From NCBI GenBank assembly GCA_964484795.1, contig CAZAFN010000025.1, positions 1 through 21,998 on the forward strand: 21,998 nucleotides of DNA. The letters are read 5' to 3'. Of this stretch, positions 7,608 to 14,594 are shown one piece after another. This DNA comes from CAZAFN01 sp964484795 (GTDB lineage Bacteria > Pseudomonadota > Alphaproteobacteria > Methylaequorales > Methylaequoraceae). How positions within the stretch are numbered: position 1 is the first letter of the stretch; each line of letters begins with the position of its first letter. Below the pieces are notes generated by a model, which was not told the origin of the DNA, searched no databases, and was given only the letters and a program-made list of their open reading frames with translations. Made by a program: the position numbers and the translations under genes.

Positions 7608-7768
7608 TAACTTTTATTGTCATCACTCTTATCATCCTTTAATCCTTGCTTGAAAGACTTAATTCCTTTTGCCAATTCACCGGCAACCTTAGGAAGTTTT
7701 CCTGCACCAAAAACAATTAGAACAATAACCAAAATTAAAAGTATTTCCCAATGACCAAGACCAAACAT
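7607..7768 (-). CDS. tatA: Sec-independent protein translocase subunit TatA
   Basis: TatA oligomers form the transport pore or membrane-thinning patch of the Tat pathway. The 53-residue protein begins MFGLGHWEILLIL, has one membrane helix (about 6-20), then the TatA hinge and amphipathic helix FGAGKLPKVAGELAKGIKSF (20-39) and ends in a short charged tail rich in Asp and Lys. This is compact even for TatA. The ATG at 7766-7768 is preceded by a good Shine-Dalgarno AGGAG (7777-7781) at eight bases. It is the only gene in this operon set back from its upstream neighbour by as much as 27 bases, so translation initiates independently. The stop shares one base with the tatB start. Confidence 0.95.
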   Translation of the reverse strand: MFGLGHWEILLILVIVLIVFGAGKLPKVAGELAKGIKSFKQGLKDDKSDDNKS

Positions 7769-7776
7769 ATTTTAAA

Positions 7777-7781
7777 CTCCT
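7777..7781 (-). promoter_or_regulatory. Strong Shine-Dalgarno sequence for tatA
   Basis: The coding strand reads AGGAG, eight bases before the tatA ATG, inside the 27-base gap after scpB. It is one of the few clear Shine-Dalgarno sequences in a region where most genes rely on overlap or immediate adjacency. It fixes the tatA start and suggests that tatA, needed in large excess over TatB and TatC, is given its own efficient initiation. Confidence 0.75.
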
Positions 7782-7795
7782 AGATTATCTTCATT

Positions 7796-8317
7796 CTACA
7801 AAATAATTGATTCCAATTCATCAACTTTTGGTAAATCTTTAATTGATTCTAATCCAAAATGTCTCAAAAACTCAGAATCTGTTATCCATGTAACAGGCCT
7901 ACCTGGTGTTTCTCTTCTTCCAGATGGTTTTATCCATTTTAATTCAAGAAGTGCATCAAGCGTACCTCTAAAAACTGGTTTTCCACGTATTTTCTCTATT
8001 TCTGCTCTAGTGACTGGTTGATGATAAGATATTATTGCCAATGTTTCTATTGCAGCATTTGATAAATTTTTAGTCTTTTTTGTTTCAACAATTAAATACT
8101 TTTGTAAATGCGCTGATGTTCTAAAATAAAATTTGTCATCAACTGACATTAAAACCACACCTCTACTCTCATAATCTGATTTTAATTCATGAATTATTTT
8201 TTCTAAATTAAAATCTCCATATTCCGACAACATTTTTTTTAAACTTTGTTTACTTAAAGGTTCTGATGCTGAAAAAATAAGCGCTTCAATATAGTTTTTG
8301 GCATCTAAATCATTCAT
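7796..8317 (-). CDS. scpB: Segregation and condensation protein B
   Basis: ScpB is the dimeric winged-helix subunit of the SMC-ScpAB condensin. The 173 residues contain two winged-helix domains: an N-terminal one with the NYIEALIFSASEPLS start, and a second with the highly conserved NAAIETLAIISYHQPVTRAEIE and RGTLDALLE segments, followed by RRETPGRPV and FLRHFGLESIKDLP near the end. The start at 8315-8317 overlaps the scpA stop in ATGA, indicating coupling and probably balanced synthesis with ScpA. The SMC protein is not encoded in this window. Confidence 0.96.
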   Translation of the reverse strand: MNDLDAKNYIEALIFSASEPLSKQSLKKMLSEYGDFNLEKIIHELKSDYESRGVVLMSVDDKFYFRTSAHLQKYLIVETKKTKNLSNAAIETLAIISYHQPVTRAEIEKIRGKPVFRGTLDALLELKWIKPSGRRETPGRPVTWITDSEFLRHFGLESIKDLPKVDELESIIL

Positions 8318-9027
8318 AGCTTTGATTTTACCATAATCTTTTCAAAATGGTTTTTTTGATTTATCTCTATCTTTCCATCTTTAACTTTATTCAGTGAAGC
8401 AGATAATAATGAAATTATAGCAGATTTTCTTTTTTTTAAATTTTGGAAACCTTCAGGTAAAAAATTAAAAAGAAAAATCCAATCTTTCTTTTTTGAAGAG
8501 AAGAGTTTATCCAACCATATTAATCCATCTTCAATTGTATACAAATTACCTTCATCTGCTAAAATTCTTATTGTGTTTTTCTTTTTAAATATTTCCATAT
8601 ATTTAAGTATTAAGTCATGAAGTGAAATCCTTGGAACTAATTTGTTACTTATTACAAATTCATTTTTAATACTAACGTTGTAAAAATCAATTCCTTCTTG
8701 TGGTTGTTCAAATATTTCTTTTGAAAGTTTTTTTATAGCATTGTAGTGAATTAACCTTCTAGTCAAGTCTTCTTCAATTTCTTCTATCTCATCAGGTTCA
8801 TCATCTGGTAACAATAGTTTGGATTTTAAATATGCTAATAACGAAGCCATTACAAGATAATCCGCTGATAATTTAAGCTCAGCTAGATTATGATTTATAA
8901 ATTCTAGATATTGGTTTGCTAATTCCAATATTGATATTTTTTTTATGTCAACTTTTTGTTTTTTTGATAATTCCAAAAGTAGATCTAGGGGGCCTTCATA
9001 GCCACTTATATTTATGTTTAGTTGCAT
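8314..9027 (-). CDS. scpA: Segregation and condensation protein A
   Basis: ScpA is the kleisin that bridges the heads of the SMC dimer in bacterial condensin. The protein is 237 residues from the ATG at 9025-9027. Its N-terminus has the family signature GYEGPLDLLLELSKKQKVDI and the following LADYLVMASLLAYLKSKLLLP-type segment, which form the SMC-neck-binding helices; an acidic patch (EPDEIEEIEED) follows, and the C-terminal winged helix begins near WIFLFNFLP. A GTG codon directly before the ATG (9028-9030) would add one residue; the ATG is chosen because it gives the TGATG overlap with the nagZ stop. It is followed by scpB. Confidence 0.94.
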   Translation of the reverse strand: MQLNINISGYEGPLDLLLELSKKQKVDIKKISILELANQYLEFINHNLAELKLSADYLVMASLLAYLKSKLLLPDDEPDEIEEIEEDLTRRLIHYNAIKKLSKEIFEQPQEGIDFYNVSIKNEFVISNKLVPRISLHDLILKYMEIFKKKNTIRILADEGNLYTIEDGLIWLDKLFSSKKKDWIFLFNFLPEGFQNLKKRKSAIISLLSASLNKVKDGKIEINQKNHFEKIMVKSKL

Positions 9028-10040
9028 CACAAAGTAACCAATTGATTATTAATTAATTCTTCCTTAATTTTTTTAACATCTAATTCTTTTTTTTTAATTC
9101 CATACACATAATTTACAAAATAATCATAATGTTTTTTTTTTATTTTTTTAACAAACTCTTGTATAAGTTCCATTTCATCTAGTTTACCTTTACAATATAA
9201 AATTATATCGCAACCACCTTTGTAAGATTTAATCACCCTCTCCTTTAATTTTCCAGATAATGCTTCCATAGAAATATCATCAGATAAAATAATTCCATTA
9301 AATTTAAACTTTTTTCTTAAAAATTCTTTAATTATTTTTTTTGAATATGTTGAAACTTTTTCATCTATTTTAGAGTATATAATATGTGCAAGCATAACTA
9401 AGCTAAGGTCTTTAAGAATTCTAAATGGCACTAAATCACTATTTATTAAATTATTTGGAGCAATATCAACTATTGAAACGTTCTTATGGGTATCAGTTGT
9501 TGAACGTCCATGTCCAGGAAAATGTTTCGGAACTGGAATTAAACCAGAATCCTTAAGCCCTTTGCAAAATTCAATTGATAAATCCAAAACAACATTAGGA
9601 TCTGAACTAAAAGATCTATCTCCTATAACATTATGAGCAAAATCAAAAAAAATGTCACAGACAGGTGAAAAATTAACATTAACGCCTATTTCACTTAATT
9701 CACATCCCATTAAATACGATGAATAATAAGATAATCTTAAAGCTTTAGATTTATCAATTTGATAAAGGTCACCAAAGGATTTTTGAGGTGAATATTTAAG
9801 AAATTCTTCATTATTCAATCTTTGAACCCTACCACCTTCCTGATCAATGAAAATTAATACATTAGGATTTTTTGTTGAACATTTTAAATCTTTAATTAAA
9901 TTTGTTATTTGTCTCTTATTTGAAAAATTTCTTTTAAAAAGAATAAATCCAAATGGATTCGTTTCTTGGAAAAAATTAATTTCACTTTTTTTTAATTTTT
10001 TTCCATTAACAGAGAAAACAATACCATCGGGAATATTCAT
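9027..10040 (-). CDS. nagZ: Beta-N-acetylhexosaminidase NagZ (glycoside hydrolase family 3)
   Basis: NagZ removes N-acetylglucosamine from anhydromuropeptides in the cytoplasm during peptidoglycan recycling. The 337 residues form a single GH3 barrel with no signal peptide. Visible signatures are FIDQEGGRVQRL (about 80), VPKHFPGHGRSTTDTHK (the substrate-binding KHFPGHG with the catalytic histidine loop that marks NagZ) and ILSDDISMEALSG, which contains the nucleophilic aspartate. The ATG at 10038-10040 abuts the TAA of the SPOR gene, and the stop overlaps the scpA start. The position between a SPOR protein and scpA is the normal alphaproteobacterial arrangement. The signatures make the call firm. 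Confidence 0.95.
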   Translation of the reverse strand: MNIPDGIVFSVNGKKLKKSEINFFQETNPFGFILFKRNFSNKRQITNLIKDLKCSTKNPNVLIFIDQEGGRVQRLNNEEFLKYSPQKSFGDLYQIDKSKALRLSYYSSYLMGCELSEIGVNVNFSPVCDIFFDFAHNVIGDRSFSSDPNVVLDLSIEFCKGLKDSGLIPVPKHFPGHGRSTTDTHKNVSIVDIAPNNLINSDLVPFRILKDLSLVMLAHIIYSKIDEKVSTYSKKIIKEFLRKKFKFNGIILSDDISMEALSGKLKERVIKSYKGGCDIILYCKGKLDEMELIQEFVKKIKKKHYDYFVNYVYGIKKKELDVKKIKEELINNQLVTL

Positions 10041-10568
10041 TTAAAAATTTTCCTTAACAACAATACATTGTAATTTTATTTCAACGATTTTTTTACAAAT
10101 AAGACTTGCTTCATCATAAAAAAACAATTTATCACTTACAATTCTATAAAATATATCTTTAGAATTAATATTTTTTTTTTTTACTATTAAATCTAATCCC
10201 ATCACTTGAGAAGAAATCTTATTTTTAAATTTTTTGGAAATTAATATACTCTTTTGTTTATCTTTGAAAGAAGCCAACTGAACCCTAAACTTCATATTTG
10301 GATTAGAATTATTTTTTTTTTCATCTAATCTTTCGGTATCAATTTTTTTATTAAATTGCTCCATATGTTTTTTTTTTTCAAGAATATCATTAATTGAATT
10401 TTCATTTGGCAAATAAACATTATCAACCTTTTCAATTATTTGATTTTGGTTTTCTAAGACTGGATATGCTTTCTCTGGCACAACAGCATTGTAGGAAATT
10501 ATTATTAAAAAAATTAAGAAAACATATGAAGTTACAATTATAAGAAATTTAATATTAATTTTAAACAT
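10041..10568 (-). CDS. SPOR-domain membrane protein
   Basis: A 175-residue bitopic protein: a short cytoplasmic tail, one membrane helix (about 5-26), a charged linker rich in Lys, Glu and Asn (about 30-92), and a C-terminal SPOR domain (about 93-173) beginning FRVQLASFKDKQKS and ending QCIVVKE. SPOR domains bind denuded glycan strands at septa, so a role at the division site or in envelope maintenance is likely, but the exact function is unknown. The ATG at 10566-10568 is chosen over a TTG 24 bases upstream inside argS, because it lies one base after the argS stop and has GGAGAG at eight bases. The linker and SPOR domain contain A-runs of 10, 11 and 12 on the coding strand (12 at 10171-10182). 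Confidence 0.85.
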   Translation of the reverse strand: MFKINIKFLIIVTSYVFLIFLIIISYNAVVPEKAYPVLENQNQIIEKVDNVYLPNENSINDILEKKKHMEQFNKKIDTERLDEKKNNSNPNMKFRVQLASFKDKQKSILISKKFKNKISSQVMGLDLIVKKKNINSKDIFYRIVSDKLFFYDEASLICKKIVEIKLQCIVVKENF

Positions 10569-10569
10569 T

Positions 10570-12294
10570 TCACATACTCTCCGGACAATCAATCTTAAGA
10601 ATTGAAAGACCCTTCTTTATAATTAAACTTATTGCATAAACTAATGCTAATCTTGACATAGAAATATCTTTATTATTTTCTAGGAGAATCTTTTTTTTAG
10701 CATCACTATTTCCAAGGCCCCAGTAAGTATGAAAAATTTTTGATAGATCATAAAGATAGTTTGTTATTCTATGTGGCTCAAAAGTTAATGCTGATGTCAA
10801 AACAACATTGTAAAAATTACATAGGTATTTAATCAGAATCTTTTCTTCTTCAAGCTTAAGAAAACTTAAATTACAGGAAGAGAAATCTATACTCTCATTG
10901 AAGCGTTTTTTAGAAATTGATAATATTGACTGGCATCTAGCAAATGCATATTGCACATAAAAAACAGGGTTCTCCTTATTTTTTTTAAGGATAATCTCGA
11001 AATCAAAATCAATTTTTTTTTCTGCATTTCTTGATATCATCATAAATCTTAAAACATCAACACCCACCCTTTTCACAACATCTCTTAATGTAACATAATT
11101 ACCAGAACGCTTTGACATTTTTAAGATTTTTTTATTCTCTAATAAATTAACTAAGGACGTTAATTTTATTTTAAATTCATATTTTATTTTTTTGTTAATT
11201 GCCGCCAATGAATTTTTTAATCTCAAAACGTAACCAGAATGATCCACACCCCAAACATTTATTAATGTATCAAAATTTCTATAAAGTTTATTTTGATGAT
11301 AGATTATATCAGACATAAAATATGTTAATTCTCCATTAGGTTTAATAAGTGCTCTATCAGAATCATCACCAAATTTTTTGGAACGAAAAAGAAATTGTTT
11401 TTCTTTTTGCCATGAACTGTCCTCAACATTTTTAGGTTTATCTTGAAAGCCGTAATAGGCTAATTTCATTTTAATTAATTGATTCTTTAGTTCCTTTGTT
11501 TTTGTCTTTGTTGATATTTTTTTTTCTGAGACAAAAAGATTATGTTTAATTCTTAATTTCTTTAAATCATTTTTTATATCTGTCATTACTAGATTAAGTA
11601 TTTGATTAGTAATGCTTTCACTATCAATTAATTCATTTGGACCATTACGTTCGCAGAACTTTTTAGCTATTTTTTTAAGATATTCTCCAGGATATAAATC
11701 ATCGGGTAAATTATTTTTTTCTTTTCCTTTAAAAGCATTAATATGAAAAATTACTGTATTAGTAAGTTTCTTAATTTGTTCTCCGGCATCATTTATATAG
11801 TACTCTCGAAAAACACTGTGCCCAACTTCTTCCAAAATAGAGGAGATGGTATCCCCAAGAACCGCCCCTCTTGCATGTCCTATATGCATCAATCCAGTTG
11901 GATTGGCTGATACAAATTCAACACATATCCTTTTCCTTGAAAGTTGGTAATCATATCTTTCATTTATATTTAAAAGATTTTTCAATTGATTGTGCCAAAA
12001 AGAATCAGAACAAAAAATATTCACAAACCCTGGCTTTAAGATTTGAACCTCTTTTATATAATCTATTTTAACCAACTCATTTTTTATAATTTCAGCTAAA
12101 TTTAATGGAGAAACATTAATTTTTTTTGAAAAAACCATTGCAATATTTGAAGAAACATCGCCAAATTGATTTTTTTGAGGAATTTCTAAACCAAAAGATG
12201 ATTTATCATAACTGATTTTTTTTAATTTTTTTTTTAAAACTAAACCATCAAGTATATCAATTAATTTATTTTTTAAAATATCGTGATATAGCAT
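10570..12294 (-). CDS. argS: Arginine-tRNA ligase
   Basis: Class Ia synthetase that charges tRNA-Arg. The 574 residues contain an N-terminal Add-1 domain (about 1-110, with the FGDVSSNIA motif), the catalytic Rossmann domain with VEFVSANPTGLMHIGHARGA (HIGH at 137-140), the DHSGYVLRLK segment after VWGV, the KMSKR version of the signature loop (392-396), and a helical anticodon-binding domain starting near PVFYVQYAFARC (DALR domain) and ending CPESM. The ATG at 12292-12294 directly abuts the dgt TAA. The stop is one base before the start of the SPOR gene. Confidence 0.97.
   Translation of the reverse strand: MLYHDILKNKLIDILDGLVLKKKLKKISYDKSSFGLEIPQKNQFGDVSSNIAMVFSKKINVSPLNLAEIIKNELVKIDYIKEVQILKPGFVNIFCSDSFWHNQLKNLLNINERYDYQLSRKRICVEFVSANPTGLMHIGHARGAVLGDTISSILEEVGHSVFREYYINDAGEQIKKLTNTVIFHINAFKGKEKNNLPDDLYPGEYLKKIAKKFCERNGPNELIDSESITNQILNLVMTDIKNDLKKLRIKHNLFVSEKKISTKTKTKELKNQLIKMKLAYYGFQDKPKNVEDSSWQKEKQFLFRSKKFGDDSDRALIKPNGELTYFMSDIIYHQNKLYRNFDTLINVWGVDHSGYVLRLKNSLAAINKKIKYEFKIKLTSLVNLLENKKILKMSKRSGNYVTLRDVVKRVGVDVLRFMMISRNAEKKIDFDFEIILKKNKENPVFYVQYAFARCQSILSISKKRFNESIDFSSCNLSFLKLEEEKILIKYLCNFYNVVLTSALTFEPHRITNYLYDLSKIFHTYWGLGNSDAKKKILLENNKDISMSRLALVYAISLIIKKGLSILKIDCPESM
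10577..10582 (-). promoter_or_regulatory. Ribosome-binding site deciding the start of the SPOR gene
   Basis: The coding strand has GGAGAG within the last codons of argS, eight bases ahead of the ATG at 10566-10568. This spacing supports that ATG rather than the upstream in-frame TTG at 10590-10592, which would overlap argS by 23 bases and put the purine-rich element inside the coding region. Confidence 0.7.
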
Positions 12295-13434
12295 TTAAAA
12301 ATTATATAAATTAAAAAATTTTTTGTGAATGTTAATTGCGTATTTATCTGTCATTCCAGAAATGTAATCACTTATATTTGTATATTTTTCATTTTCATTT
12401 TTAAAGACATTCCATTTCTTAGGAAGTAAATCTGGATCATTAACAAACAAATCAAATAATTCTGAAACAATCTTTTTAGCTTTATAAGTCATAACTTTTA
12501 CAGTTGGGTGGGCATACATATTTTTATTTAAGAATAATTTCAATTCTAATTCTTGTTTTTTCATATAATCACTAAAACAAACAATTTTTTTTTTAGATAA
12601 TTTAACATCTTCATAAGACTTAATATGAAATTTTTTTAAATTTTCATTTGTATTACTTATCAAATCATCAATCATTAATTTAATGAGTTTTCTTACTAAT
12701 TCATATTTTGTTCTCTTAGAGTTATCAGATTTTTTATTTTGAATTTTTTTTAATATCTTATTTGATATTTCAATTTGCTCTAACTCTTCAATTCTGAAAA
12801 GACCTGCATGTAAAGCATCGTCAATATCATTATTATTATATGCTATATCATCGCAGATAGCTGAAACCTGAGCCTCAAATGAACCATTATTAGATAAACT
12901 ACCATTAAAATGTGATAAGAATTTTTTTATATATGCTGGCACATTTTTTTTAACTGGACCATTATGTTTTAGCACTCCATCGAGTGTCTCAAAAGTTAAA
13001 TTCAGTCCATCAAATTCTAAATATTTCTTTTCTAGGGTTGTAAGTATTTTAAGAGTTTGAAAATTATGGTTAAAGCCACCATATTTTTTCATTTTATAAT
13101 TAAGTGCGTCCTCACCAGAGTGACCAAATGGTGTATGCCCCAAATCATGAGATAAGGATATTGATTCAGCTAGATCATCATTTACATTAAAGATTTTGGC
13201 CAAGGATCTAGCTAATTGTGAAACTTCAAGACTATGAGATAATCTAGTTCTATAATAATCCTCTTCGTGATAAACAAAAACCTGAGTTTTATATTTTAAC
13301 CTCCTAAAAGCAGAACTATGGATAATTCTGTCTCTATCTCTCATAAAACAAGTTCTATAAGAATCATTTTCTTCAGGAAAAAGTCTTCCCAAAGATCTTT
13401 TATAATCAGTTGAAAAATTTGAATATTTGACCAT
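12295..13434 (-). CDS. dgt: Deoxyguanosinetriphosphate triphosphohydrolase-like protein
   Basis: HD-superfamily hydrolase expected to cleave dNTPs to nucleoside and triphosphate. The 379 residues contain RDRDRIIHSSAFRRLKYKTQVF (about 32-53), TRLSHSLEV with the first metal histidine (His67), and SHDLGHTPFGHSGEDAL with the HD pair at 96-97. The Asp ligand further along lies in the AICDDIAYNNNDIDDA stretch. The size and motifs fit the dGTPase type 2 subfamily of Alphaproteobacteria rather than the longer E. coli Dgt; substrate specificity cannot be read from sequence. It is the first gene of the long minus-strand operon and diverges from erpA across 47 bases. Its linkage with argS and the iron-sulfur carrier gene is common in this class. 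Confidence 0.93.
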   Translation of the reverse strand: MVKYSNFSTDYKRSLGRLFPEENDSYRTCFMRDRDRIIHSSAFRRLKYKTQVFVYHEEDYYRTRLSHSLEVSQLARSLAKIFNVNDDLAESISLSHDLGHTPFGHSGEDALNYKMKKYGGFNHNFQTLKILTTLEKKYLEFDGLNLTFETLDGVLKHNGPVKKNVPAYIKKFLSHFNGSLSNNGSFEAQVSAICDDIAYNNNDIDDALHAGLFRIEELEQIEISNKILKKIQNKKSDNSKRTKYELVRKLIKLMIDDLISNTNENLKKFHIKSYEDVKLSKKKIVCFSDYMKKQELELKLFLNKNMYAHPTVKVMTYKAKKIVSELFDLFVNDPDLLPKKWNVFKNENEKYTNISDYISGMTDKYAINIHKKFFNLYNF

Positions 13435-13481
13435 AATCTAATTAATACATTAATTAATAACACAAAAATGAATTATATATA
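13435..13481. promoter_or_regulatory. Divergent promoter region between dgt and erpA
   Basis: These 47 bases separate the starts of dgt and erpA and contain only A+T-rich sequence. A TATAAT on the minus strand (13472-13477) with TTGAAA at 13492-13497, spacer 14, is a weak candidate for dgt. On the plus strand a TATAAT (13478-13483) overlaps the erpA start codon and so cannot drive erpA in its present position. The erpA promoter must therefore lie further upstream, possibly inside dgt. No operator-like inverted repeat stands out. Confidence 0.3.
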
Positions 13482-13802
13482 ATGTTTGATATTTCAAAAA
13501 ATGCATTAAGAAGAATAAAAGAAGTTTCAGAGAAAAATCTAGAAAAAAAATATTTTAGAATCTCAGTTGATGGAGGTGGTTGTCAGGGATTCTCATATAA
13601 GTTTGTTTTTTCACAAAGTAAAAACAATGATGATAAAATTTTTAATTTTAATGATATACAGGTTTTAATAGATCCAACTTCATTGAATTTTTTAAATGGC
13701 TCTAAATTAGACTTTGTTGAAGATATGCTAGGATCATATTTTAAAATTACAAACCCAAATGCCACATCAACATGTGGATGTGGAACATCGTTCTCAGTAT
13801 AA
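13482..13802 (+). CDS. erpA: A-type iron-sulfur carrier protein (ErpA/IscA family)
   Basis: Delivers assembled iron-sulfur clusters to apoproteins. The 106 residues have the A-type signature with three conserved cysteines: one in GGGCQGF and two in the C-terminal CGCGTSFS. The start at 13482-13484 has no upstream Shine-Dalgarno sequence; the preceding bases are nearly all A and T and include a four-residue frame (ATG 13468) whose TAA shares a base with the erpA ATG. The distance to the divergent dgt start is 47 bases, and xthA follows after 12 bases. ErpA is the most likely subfamily from this alphaproteobacterial context, but ErpA, IscA and SufA are hard to separate on sequence alone. IlvD, a probable client with an Fe-S cluster, lies nearby. 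Confidence 0.9.
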   Translation: MFDISKNALRRIKEVSEKNLEKKYFRISVDGGGCQGFSYKFVFSQSKNNDDKIFNFNDIQVLIDPTSLNFLNGSKLDFVEDMLGSYFKITNPNATSTCGCGTSFSV

Positions 13803-13814
13803 TTAAAAGGATTA

Positions 13815-14594
13815 ATGACGCATATTGTATCATGGAATATTAACTCAATCAGAGTTAGAACAAAATTAGTTGAACAATTATTAAAAGAATTAAACCCAGA
13901 CATTTTAATGCTTCAAGAAATTAAATGTACTGAAGATGAATTTCCTAGTTTTTTTAATGACAAAAATTATAACAAAGTAATTAAAGGTCAAAAGGGAAAA
14001 TATGGTGTTGCAATCCTACTAAAGAAAGAAATCTCATTTAGTGAGATTAAAATCAAGTCATCTATTCTTAATCAAGAGTCTAGAATTTGTGGAATAAGGA
14101 TTAATGATAAAAATATTAATATATTTAATGTATACACACCCAATGGAAACCCAATGGAGCAAAAAAATAAATTTGAATACAAACTCAACTGGTTAAATGA
14201 ATTAAAAAAACTTACAATCAATCACATAACTAACTATGATGAACTCGTAATAGGTGGAGATTTTAATGTCATAGAAAACACAAGTGACGTTAAAGATTTT
14301 TCACTCTGGACAAATGATGCACTTGGCCATATTGAAGCTAGAAGAAAGTTTAGAGAAATAATTTCATCAGGTCTGATAAATGCAGTTAGATTGTTTTTTT
14401 CACCCGGTAAATTTTATTCTTTTTGGGATTATCAAAAAGCATCTTGGGAAAGAAATGATGGGATGCTTATTGACCATTTCTTAATTTCTCCAAAAACATT
14501 AAATAGGGTTGAATCATTTCACATTAAAAATAATTATAGAGCTCTAGAAAAACCCTCTGATCATGTGCCAATATGTCTGAAATTAAAAAATTAG
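13815..14594 (+). CDS. xthA: Exodeoxyribonuclease III
   Basis: AP endonuclease and 3'-5' exonuclease acting in base excision repair. The 259 residues show the whole endonuclease/exonuclease/phosphatase-fold set: SWNINSIRVR (Asn8), LQEIKC (metal-binding Glu), FNVYTPNGNP, the VIGGDFNV motif, the SPGKFYSFWDY stretch with IDHFLIS, and the terminal SDHVPI with the catalytic histidine. The ATG at 13815 is preceded by AAAAGGA (13805-13811), only three bases away, and by the erpA stop 12 bases upstream, so the pair is probably cotranscribed. Its TAG overlaps the ilvD TAA in the tetranucleotide TTAG, so the two genes are convergent with no space between them. Confidence 0.96.
   Translation: MTHIVSWNINSIRVRTKLVEQLLKELNPDILMLQEIKCTEDEFPSFFNDKNYNKVIKGQKGKYGVAILLKKEISFSEIKIKSSILNQESRICGIRINDKNINIFNVYTPNGNPMEQKNKFEYKLNWLNELKKLTINHITNYDELVIGGDFNVIENTSDVKDFSLWTNDALGHIEARRKFREIISSGLINAVRLFFSPGKFYSFWDYQKASWERNDGMLIDHFLISPKTLNRVESFHIKNNYRALEKPSDHVPICLKLKN

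Noticed and set aside
9028..9030. A GTG start one codon upstream of the scpA ATG
   Set aside because: Possible but adds only one residue, and ATG is the more likely start codon.
10569..10592. A longer SPOR gene starting at a TTG within argS
   Set aside because: The ATG at 10566-10568 has a well-placed GGAGAG and sits one base after the argS stop; the added residues are the out-of-frame tail of argS.
13583..13903. A 106-codon open frame on the minus strand opposite erpA and xthA
   Set aside because: Both genes on the plus strand have complete family signatures, and the frame covers the junction of two genes without a start signal of its own.
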